From contig JAMXBD010000233.1 of assembly GCA_024138025.1 (NCBI GenBank), forward strand, positions 558,001 to 622,000: DNA of 64,000 nucleotides, given 5' to 3'. The notes under the pieces were generated by a model. That model worked only from the letters and a program-made list of their open reading frames with translations, searched no databases and had not been told where the DNA came from. Position numbers and translations under genes: made by a program. Shown here in pieces: positions 1-10,506 of the stretch (position 1 is the first letter of the stretch; every line of letters begins with the position of its first letter). Origin of the DNA: Combretum micranthum (Eukaryota > Streptophyta > Magnoliopsida > Myrtales > Combretaceae).

Positions 1-3000
1 TAAAAAGATAGTTTAAATATAAATCAATAGAATTATAAAATACGCAAAAAAAAAAAAAAAACTTATCAATATTCAAGAATCTAAGTCTTAATTAAATATT
101 TGAATTATATCAATATTTTTGTTAGAATTTTTTTAAAAATCCTAATTTAACTATTGTTACCCGAGAATCTTTATGATTAGTAAAATAAACAGAGTAACAA
201 AAGTAAAATAGATATTAAATATAGGACCAAAAAAAAATCTAGAATAAACCTATAAGTAGTAATATACTCATTTATAATTTAAAAACCTGAATAGAAATTT
301 TTTGGACCCTAATAGATACTAAAGACAAGATTTCGTATCTTGAGTAAACAACTCAAGATATAATTAAAAATAGTTCTACATTTCAAAACAATAAAAGACA
401 ACCCATTTATATAATGTATTGGCTATAAAATGATAACTAAAGGATAAACTGCTAATGTTATAAATACGCGATAAGAATAAAAATAGATCTGTAACTAATA
501 ATCTAGACTTCAAAAAAAAAATTATTTAGATTGCACCATTGTTCTAGTTAGAAAATTCTAAACCTATAGGAGCTAAAATCCTAACTTAGCTTACTAGGCC
601 CAAAAAATCTTAATCACATAAGCTTTGAACTCAAAATTAAACTCAAAGATAACCTAGAAAATTTGTAAAAGTTTTAAATGAATTTTCGAGGATAAAACTC
701 CTAAATAACTGATAAAAATATACTCGTTTAGCTTTACAAACTATCATAAAATTAAGATAATTTTTTAAAATAAATAATATTATAATAATAATTGCATCTT
801 TTTTGGTGAAAATTGCATGTTGTACGGCTAAGATATTCTTAAAAATGCAACAGCCGAAAATTGCAAACAACTTGGGTCAATTAAAGAAATAAAGTCAAAG
901 AAAGTGTGAAGAAAAACCAACTAAAACTCCCAAATAAGCATCCCATTAAATGCTAACAAATTCATGCACAAATAAAGGATTTCGGTAGAGATGTTTGCTT
1001 TGTTTTGGCTGAAAATGTGCTCAATTTGCTACTACTTCCTTGCCTATAAAAACCCATCTTAATGAGCTTACAAACAAAGTTTTAATAACACACAAACAAA
1101 CCCAAAACAATAGCACTAAACACACATAAAACAAGCTCAAAAACAACAACATAAATACAACCATTAACAAGCTTTAACAAGGAACACAAACACAAGCTTA
1201 GGAAATCAACAAAGAAAGATAAGTGAAATTCGTTCTAAGCTAGTTTATGTGTTAAACGCTAGCTTAAATAATGTTTCTATTTGTAAGGACTCGACTTACC
1301 CTATACTTTAAAATTCACGCAAGTCAAATTCCCCAGCTATGTATAATATCTTAATTATTACATGCTTAGGCTTCCTAAAATGGTATGTCTATATTGAATA
1401 TTACTATCCACTTTTAATTATAACAATAATTTGTTTAGATTTCTAAAACAACTAAATTTAGTTCTAAAAAGCAAACTTTTATAAAAACATAACAAAGTTT
1501 TATAAAAGCATTTACAATCTACACCTAAAGGTAGATCAATATTTTCAAAGCATTTAGGCTCTAACAAGCTTCTTAAAAGAATATTATAACTTAATATATA
1601 AATCCAGTCCTTTAAACAAGAACAAAACAAAACAAAATAAAATACACGGCCCTAACCCACTTGAAAAGTCCAATGTCGCCCAAACCTAAGCCCATCATCA
1701 TCATTAACAACATCATCACCATCAACATAACACTTGGAAAAAGCTAACAACAACAATAACAATAACAACAACAACAACAATAATGAGCTGAAGCTCAGTA
1801 CACAGTAACACAGGCGCACACGGAGTGACACACAAGCCTAGCAAAATGCAATGCGACAAACAATAAGTTATTATCTTTCATTTAAAGTAAATCAAGCATC
1901 ACAGGAGCACTCACTCTCCAAATCAAGCCATTTTAAGTAAATTAAGTTATAATAATTACCCGATAATTATCTTATATAAAAAAAAAAGACAAGAATGGAA
2001 AATATGAAAAGGTTATATTTAAAGATAATGTGATTCCCATAAATAGTAGATAATAACATGAACAAAAATCAAGAGAAACACGATGAAAATAAATGATAAA
2101 AAGTAAATATTAGTTACCATAAGGTGATTAAACTAAATAATGATATAAGAATAATAATGATGATAATAAAATACTAAACTATTAAAACATAAACTCTATA
2201 ATTATTCAATGAAATAAAATTTAAGTTTAGTAAATACTTAATATATATTTAAACTCTAGGAAACTATGAATATGTTAGAAAAATAATTAAAGAACTAAAT
2301 TCTGAATGTAACTATATAAATAGTAGAAATTTCAATTAACATAAGACAGATAAGAATGACAAATGAAGGAATAATAATAAAAAAATTCACTATTAATACG
2401 GACATAAACAGAAAAGAAACTTAAACTAAATTTAGAATAATGAAAAATCTCTAAATAAAATATAGTTGTCGATTAAGATCAAGACAAGCAAAATGAAAAT
2501 AAATAATAAATAGCAAATGTTAACTATCTTAAGATAAATGTACTAAAAAGACTCCATAAACAATAACAAGCTTAATAATAGAATTATTAAATAAGACGTA
2601 AAATATTCTACTGATTAGGAAAATTTCTCTTGTAAAAATCCTAAAACTTTACCAAAAGAATAAAACTTATATTTAGTTAAGGTTCCTAACTAAATAAAAA
2701 CATATTAAAAATTGATAATTAGAACCTAAAAGAATACCATCAATATCATTATATAAAATGGTAGTATAGTAATAGATATCTATTATGTTATTTTATAGGA
2801 AAAATAGATCAATTCTTGAACTTCCAGTAGTATATTACAACAAATTAACGAGGATAACAAGTGAGTAACTTTGACCTTATCACATTATTTATGCTTGTAG
2901 TATAGCTGCATTTGTAATAGTATATTCAACTGATATGCATACAAGATTGGGTATAATGCATGATGCTTGGTGTATTCTTGATTGCTAGATTAAAATAATA

Positions 3001-4047
3001 TAAGTGATAATTCTATTGTATGATAAATACTGTATGAAGCATGTTGATGTCTGTCTAAGAATTGTATGATCACTTTAAACCTGACTAAAAGCTATTGGTA
3101 TCACAAATGAAAATAGACATGCATTGCATCATTTGCATATATTGCATTATAAGGAGTAGTGACCTCGCTACATATTAGCATTTTGGTTCTTAGGTAATGT
3201 GATTGGTTTTTTTAGATGACATTTTCTTAGTTCCACCAAGAGTACCTTTGTTCCGATTGGTTCCATGAGAACTAACTGACATCAAAAGAGCACCGCTCGT
3301 GGTATCGACATGAAATGGTTAATACTTAATGGAATTTTTTTGTTCCAAGGATAAGAGTGAAATGTTTAAAATTAATATATGAGAGTTAATGGTACCCATT
3401 CTTCCTTGGTTTTTGATTCTTCTAGGCACGGTATATCACTCGCAATGGCTTTCTTCCAACGCTGATGAGAGAGCATAAATCTACATCCTGTTTGAATTCC
3501 AGATTATCCAAACTTGTATATATGGTTGATTGTTGCATGACATATGCTTGCTAATTAAACTTGTTTGTTATTGATTAATGTGTGGTTTGGTCAGGTTATC
3601 TCACTGAGCCCGTGATTTCGCTCATCTCCCAACAGTTTTTATACAGGAATAATGCTAGCTAGGAATGTGCTAAAAAATGTGTGGAAAATGCTTCTCTATT
3701 AGACCTACTTGAAGCTAAAAAGTTGGATTACTATAAACTTAGAGTATAATTTTGAATAAATTGTACAAATAGTTAAAACTTTATATTTTGTAGGATTGAA
3801 ACCCCATTTTTACTATTTAGTAGAAGATACCGATTCTTTATGATCTTGGTAAAATGTGGAAAATTGGATTCTATAGTTGAACACCAATAATACTATTACA
3901 TGTATATATATCTCTTAAGTAATAGATATTAATAAATAAGTAGAGTCTTGTAAACTCTAACTTGTAAGATGGTTCTCATATTAAAGGTACACACGTGGTA
4001 TGCTAATTTTAGATTAATTCTATTAGGCTTCCTTTTGAGGCGTGACA
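1..4047 (+). mobile_element. Decayed LTR (K) of the A/B Tekay-like family, left end outside the window
   Basis: This gene-free stretch aligns by eye, in order, with the LTR of element B (27609-31199). Shared blocks include the motif around 325-365 (B at about 27770-27810), the aagaatggaaa block near 1990, the GTGAGTAA block near 2860, and the TCACTGAGC...TTTCGCTCAT block near 3600. It ends in CGTGACA at 4041-4047, the terminus seen in the A and B LTRs. Substitutions and indels are heavy, so this is an old copy, about 4 kb, and either a solo LTR or one LTR of a larger element. Its end lies about 100 bp from the stop codon of the receptor kinase, so the kinase's 3' flank is LTR-derived. The open frames inside (for example near 643-870 and 1418-1630) are not coding. 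Confidence 0.6.
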
Positions 4048-4147
4048 CTAGCAATAACTTATTCATGAGAATTCATATCTAATGTATGCATATCATATCG
4101 ATCCCAAATATCTATACCAACTAAATATCCGACAAGTGTTCCTAGGT

Positions 4148-6569
4148 TTAAAATTCACTATCTTCCGAACATTGTAGCATCTCTACCACTTGGCTCATGC
4201 TTGGCCTTTGATCTCTATCCTCTTCAACACATTGAAGAGCCACTGCAACCAGTGTCTCAATCTTCTTCATGTCAAATGTTCCTTCTATTATTGGATCAAC
4301 AAATTCTCTCAACCATGATGCCATTTCAGTCTTTTGGCTATTCTTCTTCTCTGTAATCCAAGAAATCATCTGTTTCCAATCAGCTGCTTCTCCACTACCA
4401 CTTGTAGGGCTCTTCCCAGTCACCATCTCCAGCAACACGATCCCATAACTGTAAACATCAACTTTTGAAGTGATGGGCAGATTATAGATCCATTCAGAGC
4501 CATGTAACCTCTAGTACCTCTAATACTTGAGAATTCTGAACATTTAGGTGCACCTCCTCTGTTCAACAACTTAGACAGCCCAAAATCTGCCACCTTTGGC
4601 TGGTATTCTGAGTCTAAGAGAATGTTCTGAGGCTTCACGTCACAATGGAGTACCCACTGCAAGCACTCCTCATGCAGATATGCAAGCCCTTTGGCTGATC
4701 CTAGCGCAATATCAAACCTCTTTTGCCAATCAAGCTTTGGGGAGGAAATATTTTCCGCAAGGGAACCGTGTTCCATGTACTTGTACACAAGAAGCCTATG
4801 CTTACCTTCTGCACAATAACCCCACATTTTAATCAAATGCATGTGATTAAGCTTCCCAATTGAGCTGACTTCAGCTAGAAATTCTTCTTCTCCACCACTT
4901 GCCACATTGAGCCTCTTCACTGCCCCAGTATTTCTCTCTGGCAGTTCTGCTTTATATACAGATCCTGTGGCCCCTCTTCCAATTTCCTTGCTAAAATTTT
5001 TCGTGGCGACTTTTAGTTCACCATATGTATACCTCCTGAATCTTGTTGCTACAAGTTGGTAACCTTGACTTGCCTTGTTCTTGTCATGCTGCGTCCAAAT
5101 TAAGGAACAGGACACGACAACTCCAACCATGATCTCCAACCCTGCCAAAGCAAGAGCAAACGCAAGCAGAACTTTTATCACTCTATTCCCTTGCCTTTTC
5201 GTGTATGTCCTTGAGAGAGTAATACCGCGTCTTGAGCAGCGTAAATAGGAATTTTTTAGATTTTTTGCCTCTGTTCGATAGTGGCTGAAATTGTTATCAT
5301 TTGGCAACTTCAAATAGATGTTTCCTACATCAGATGGCCATTCAATAACCGAACTTTTGGATAACAATTAAACACGCTTTTTACTTTATCAAATTTGTAC
5401 TGGAAACCTTTACAATCGCACATATTAAGACATCGCTTCTTGCAATCAGCAAAAGTGGTATTTAGAAAGAACCCTCTCTCGTATCCATAAAAGATGGTAT
5501 GAGGAATCCAAACGAAGTCGGCACCAAGACTTCTGTCATCACAAAAGGTCATGAATTTGGGTTTGCATCCTTGAGTCCAATCAGTGGGGTTTCTCCTCTC
5601 GTACCCTGGTACACAGGAGCAACTTCTTCCAGGGAAAGTATTGTAAAGACAAAAACTATTAGGTCCACAGATACCATGAACTGCACAAGGCCTGGAAATT
5701 AATTGCCTAGTAACCCTCCATTCTTTTTGTTTAGGGTATCGGCTATATAAAAGAACATTACCATCTATATCAATTTTCAAAATTCTCGGAATAACAACAC
5801 CAAAGTCGGCTGAATGAAACTTCAGGTTATCGGAAGACGTAAAATTACCGTAGATATCAAGGACTGCCACCTTACTGTCGTTGTAAGGTGTTCTTCCAAC
5901 GTCCCATGGCAGTGCGGATGGATTAGGCCAATAAACGCTTGAGACTTCAGGTCCACTGAAAAGAAGACGGAGAACATTGTCGTTGTCAAAATAAAGCTTG
6001 TAGTAGCCAAAGGAATAGTTCCCTCGGCTTCTTGATGAGATGAGCGATGTGTCTCTTGTCAGTAGTTGTTGTGGAAGAAGCGTATCAGTTGGTGAATCAA
6101 AGCTCTGCCATAAGATCTTTCCTTCGAGAGTTTTGAGAACTAGATTTCCATTGTTTTTGAGCTTCAACTCCACTAAGGTTTCAGTCATTGATGCCGTGTT
6201 TGTGGACCAAACTATTGAACCTACACGCCTAGCATCCATTAACACCAGATCACCATGCTTTGTTAAGGTGAGTTTTGAGTGCTTTCCATTCACGGGTTCA
6301 TCGCGATTTGCCATCCACACAACGGTGCAGTCTCTGAGGCTACAGGAGGGTTTGCTGAACCAAATAGCAAAGCAGTAAGCATTGTTACCAACAGGGTAAA
6401 ACCCCACAGTAAATTCACCATTCTCTGATACCAAAACATCATCTGCTCTCTCCACAAACAAAGAAGTGTCTTGCCTTAAACTATCATGTATTATTGAAGA
6501 GGAAAATGTTAAGTACGAGGAAATCAATGACAGAAGCAATAATAAGAATCGGTTTCTCATAGCAATCAT
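4148..6569 (-). pseudogene. G-type lectin S-receptor-like Ser/Thr kinase (ZmPK1-like), intronless, two 1-nt frameshifts
   Basis: Plasma-membrane receptor kinase of the S-domain class. Frame 1 (6569-5325) holds a Leu-rich signal peptide (about residues 1-25), a bulb-type lectin domain, an S-locus glycoprotein region, an EGF-like Cys cluster (about 294-337) and a PAN/apple domain (about 360-400). Frame 2 (to about 4497) holds a transmembrane segment (plus coordinates about 5100-5185) and the kinase: glycine loop GRGATGSVY, the Lys in AVKRL, catalytic loop HCDVKPQNILL and DFG. Because HRD is HCD it is a non-RD kinase, as is usual for this subfamily. Frame 3 (ending 4148) holds the C-lobe. Both frame changes behave as a 1-nt deletion: one near 5325-5345, and one near 4495-4500 in the APE codons. 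Everything else looks intact, including length (about 800 residues). The start is ATG at 6569, or 6560 three codons later. It could be a recent pseudogene or an intact gene with assembly errors. The ligand is unknown. Confidence 0.85.
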
Positions 6570-6620
6570 TGAAGATGTTTTATAATTTTTGGTAACTTAA
6601 GGAGAAGGTGGTAGTCTACT

Positions 6621-6628
6621 TATATATT
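6621..6628 (-). promoter_or_regulatory. TATA box of the receptor kinase gene
   Basis: The minus strand reads AATATATA here, about 52 bases upstream of the first ATG at 6569, which would give a short 5' leader. It is the only good TATA-like site close to the start. The same upstream block (GGTGGTAGTCTAC) recurs in the duplicated stub at 7374-7505. Confidence 0.45.
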
Positions 6629-7373
6629 CCAGAAAGCCCATCTTAACTGGACTGGTAGCTTACGGACAGAGACAAGACTTTTCCAAGAAACTATCAACAT
6701 GTATGTATATTTTCTTGCCATTATGTTGCTAAAATCTTCCTTATTGTGTTGAAATAACTCCACCTAACAACCCTTTGTTATTGTTGCACTAATTAACGTA
6801 TTCTAGGCTGTCTTATGTATGTACATATACATTACAAATATATATCCACTTACTAAATATAAAAAAGAAATTAAGATGCTCATGTTTACATTGAAGTTCC
6901 TAGTAAGTGTTTTGAAAGAAAATCTACATTTGTATCCGAGAATCCTTCAACAAATAGACGAAATGACATGAAGCATAGAAAAATAACAAGATGGGTGTGT
7001 GAAATTGAACTTGTCAGCAGGATATTTATTAATTTCATTTTCAAATTTCAACCGATCTCAGCTGAGTTGTCATTTGCAGGGTCCAGGGGGCAACGTGATT
7101 GGGGTTTAAATTTACTAATGAAAATGCTAACAAACATGTTAATAAACTTACTCACGAATTTATAGACGAGTTAGCACGTGAGTTTAAATTAAAGTTTGAG
7201 CTTAATATGTTAAGATAAATAGTAAATTCAAGCTTGATTCGAATTTATTAATCAGGTCCACCCAAACCGAGCTTAAAGTAATTCCATTTCATATAATTTG
7301 TAAGCAGCTCGATCCGTTTGCGATCCTAATATCCGTGCGTTGCTGTAGAAAGTTTGCTCATGGACCTTGATCT
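6629..7373. other. Kinase 5' flank; includes a possible dispersed-repeat relic at 7080-7340
   Basis: No gene is seen. About 7080-7340 contains degenerate words such as aaacatgttaa, cgagttagcacg, aagcttgattcgaa and gcagctcgatccg. These resemble the GAGCTCG-rich dispersed repeats common in plant genomes, but no boundaries or target duplication could be found. Confidence 0.25.
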
Positions 7374-7505
7374 AATGATAGAAGCAATAATATGAAAAAA
7401 TGGTTTCTTATAGCAATCATAAGGTGGTAGTCCAATTAATATATTGCCAGAGTTTCCATCTTATGCCGATGGTTAATTTCCTTGAGACAACAAAGACTTT
7501 TCTAT
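7374..7505 (-). pseudogene. Relic of a second receptor-kinase copy: start-codon region and promoter only
   Basis: The block aligns with the 5' end and upstream region of the kinase (about 6530-6690). Both share the GAAGCAATAAT signal-peptide codons, the TTTCTNATAGCAATCAT start region, AAGGTGGTAGTC upstream, and the pattern of a CATCTTA motif followed by AAGACTTTTC. About 50 bp of 5' leader are missing and no downstream coding sequence remains. It marks an old tandem duplication of the kinase locus, most of which has been lost. Confidence 0.6.
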
Positions 7506-8963
7506 GATACGTGCGTTTATGTAAGAAGGTACTAAATAGTTCCTCTTTGACTTAAGAGGTTCGCTTTATTTGAGATGAACTATTCTACTCCATAATTTAT
7601 GTTGCGTATTCTGACTGCTATACAAATAATCTGGGAGATTATCTAGAAGATATTGTCTTGACTCGCTCATAATCCATATGTGTGTAAGTATAAATTACAT
7701 AGTTGCGATTTTGTGTATTGACATATACATAAATCACATGTACTAGATGCAATTTACGGTTATTAATTTGATAATTATTTTAGTATAAATTGTATTATAT
7801 GTATATATATATATATTAAGGACTGATAAGCATGTGCTGTACCCTAGTATCGAGATATGTTTCTTATAGGTGCTAATTAAAAAGCTATCCATCTTTTTCA
7901 TGGTCTTTGGTGATCAGTTCCACATATGGGCATTGTCATTGATTTTCTTATATTCAACAAATTGGTCCTGCCGTCTTGTCCAATTTAATTCAATATGTAT
8001 GGAGACTCGGTAAAATCATTCATTCAAAGATAGTAATTTGCAAACCTAACCTGCAACTTTTAAGGAAGAAGGACAAAAGACTTGCATTATTGGGAATCTG
8101 ACCAGCTGTCCACAAGAAACAATGAATAGGCTTGATTATGCTTATAGATCAAACAACGTAGTGAAAAAATCAGAGGTCCCTGTCTTCGCGTTTTGCTTTC
8201 ATTAATTTATTGAGAAGAAACTTGCGTTAGATGACTAAATTTTTTTTTACTCCTTAAAAATAGTAATGGAGTCTGGAGACCTTTATTTTTCATTTTTAAT
8301 TCCATTTTTTTTCCGGTATTCTAGTTTTTAGTTGAAGTAGCATCACCTTCACCTTTTATATGATCTTATTAGAGAATTTTTGCAATACTATTTAATGAGG
8401 ATGTGCCAAATAGAATTATAAAGCCACATGCAGCATTTCATATGAGACCGCAAGAGTCTTATAACCTTATTTTGGCATACTATCAATGGAGAATGTTACC
8501 AAAATGAGTGGTATAAGGATGATAAACTTTTTTGACCAAATATTTGTGAGTTTGTTTTTGATGAACCAGTAAATTGATTTCAACCACAAATGGGCACTGC
8601 AAATGGTTTAATTTCTAATGTTCAAGAAAGAAGTAAAAGCCTTTCGCCTAGGACTTTGAATTTCTTGCATCAACAAGACAATTAAAACTTTAGCATTTCT
8701 CCTCAAATTTTGAAAATTTTGCTGAACATTCAGGACTTGTGGAATTGAGTATGTTCGATGTTCTTTTCCTTTTCTATTTTTCTGTTTATATATAGTGTTA
8801 AGGACCGATTAAAAGTCCCAGCTATAGCCTTCTGCAATGATTTCCGATGATCCTTGTTAGGTACACCAGTTTATTAATAATTTTCACTTGAATTGGATTA
8901 AATCCGGTAAAACTTTTTTTTACTCTAAGGTTTTTATTGTCTTAATTAACTTTTAAATACCAC
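7506..8963. other. Intergenic, no recognisable feature
   Basis: AT-rich DNA with a short TA microsatellite near 7800-7817. I see no open frame of note, no transposon terminus and no RNA gene. Confidence 0.5.
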
Positions 8964-9189
8964 CATGCATCGGCTCAGTTAGTAAGGGATAGAAATTGAT
9001 TTGTGAGAGTATAAGGTTCAATCCCCTCTATCAATATAAGGGCCATGTTGGTAGGTCGGCACACTCTGCACACTGAGAGGTGTAGTTTGTGGGGATCTCA
9101 TCAAGCTACAAAACTGAAAGGTATGGCCAGTAATTTTAAGATAATAATCGAGTTAAAGTTATCTAATTTTTTTAGCAAAAAAAAAAAAA
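8964..9189 (+). mobile_element. tRNA-derived SINE
   Basis: An A-box-like sequence (CGGCTCAGTTAGTAAGG, 8971-8987) is followed at normal tRNA spacing by a B box (GGTTCAATCCC, 9015-9025). These are the two halves of an internal RNA polymerase III promoter. A body of about 150 bp follows and ends in a run of 13 A at 9177-9189. This order (tRNA-like head, unrelated body, A-rich tail) is that of plant SINEs. The left end is placed just before the A box. I could not find a clear target-site duplication, so both ends are approximate. The element has no protein and depends on LINE machinery. Confidence 0.6.
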
Positions 9190-10484
9190 GAAAATATTAG
9201 CTTTTACATTTTAATCACCGAGTACACTTGTTTTGCCTTTTTATTTTTATTTTTATTTTTTGTACTTTTCAGAGTAATTTAAATGGCATGTACATTCTAG
9301 AAGTATGATACTATGAGAAGGAGAGTGAAAGAAAGGGATTGCTTGTATAGTTGATCAGAATTCAAAGTCACAATTTACTTTATTGCTTTTCCGAATATTT
9401 TCATAACAATTGGCCTTCACCACGTGTACAAGTGCTGTAAATATTGTCTTTGGACTATGATTATGGTGTTGGACCACATTGGCTTTAATCATTTTCAAAA
9501 TTATCTTAACTTGAGTATATTATTTTAAATTTATTTCAAACTTAATTTGTAAACTCCGAAAAAATATTAGTAATCGCTAATACATGTTTTATTATTATCA
9601 AAATCAAACTAAAAGATTTAACAACTCGCAATTTTAACAATTATAGATAGCATCAAATATATCACTTGCTTATATTTGGTAAATATATCATATAATAAAT
9701 AGTATATTAAATAAATATTTGTAATTAGCTTCCTAAAATTTTTAAACATGGAGAAATAAGGATCCAAAGACAAATAATTAATGATTCATGGTAGCTTAGC
9801 CATAGATTTTCCACATTTTTAAGTCAAAAATTAGTGTTGACGTTCATGGCTAATTATGGATTCATGGTAGCTTAGCTATAGATTTTCCACCTTTTCAGGT
9901 GAAAAATTAGTGTTGACCTTCATGGTTAATTTATTTTAGCAAAAAGTAAATTATATAATAAGATATCAACATTTAGAGCTAAGTTATTTAAGATATCAAT
10001 ATTTCGAATGGTTAAAAAAAATTTAACGTTTTATAAAAGTGAATCAATAATTGAAGTATCAACGTTATACACAGTTCATTTAGCATATCGATGTTTAAAT
10101 TGGTTTTTAATTAAGTATCCTTAAGTTTCATCTATTATCAATTCTGGATACCCCATTTCAGTCATTTTGTAAAATCTTAATTCCTCTTTTTAACTACTCA
10201 TTCGTACCTTAAATGAATTTTACTCTAACTATTGATTATCTTTCTAATCACTCAAAAAAGTTTAAAATTTAAATGAATTTACCTACAGATGTTGATACCC
10301 TTTTACATAGTGTACCTTTCAATGAAACATTTTTTTAATAATAGAACTATTTTACTTTTAATATCTTTTGTCCTTCAATTTAATTTTTTTTGGCCGATAA
10401 TTTAATTATTTCAGTTACAAGGATTTTCAATTTTAAATTTTAGCATGTTTTATTTTTTATGGTAAGATTTCTTTTTTTTTTTTA
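9190..10484. other. Intergenic flank of element C, no gene
   Basis: Apart from the tandem duplication at 9775-9926, this AT-rich stretch shows only poly-T runs and no supported coding region. It ends in the 5-bp direct repeat TTTTA (10480-10484), which recurs at 56052-56056 and marks the insertion site of element C. Confidence 0.5.
9775..9926. repeat. 76-bp direct tandem duplication
   Basis: Two adjacent 76-bp copies (9775-9850 and 9851-9926) are each built as TAATTA.. - GATTCATGGTAGCTTAGC - TAGATTTTCCAC - AAAAATTAGTGTTGAC - TTCATGG. They differ at only a few positions. The start of a third unit (TAATTTA) follows. It is non-coding. Confidence 0.85.
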
Positions 10485-10506
10485 TGTTCAATATTAGCAG
10501 TGAATG
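10485..10506 (-). repeat. Element C 3' LTR, outer end (cut off by element A)
   Basis: TGTTCAATATTAGCAGTGA at 10485 onward continues at 23251 (GTGATTATTTGGCC). Together they align with the 5' LTR start at about 55603 (ATTATTAGCAGCCAATATTCGGCC). The break is the insertion point of element A. Confidence 0.75.
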
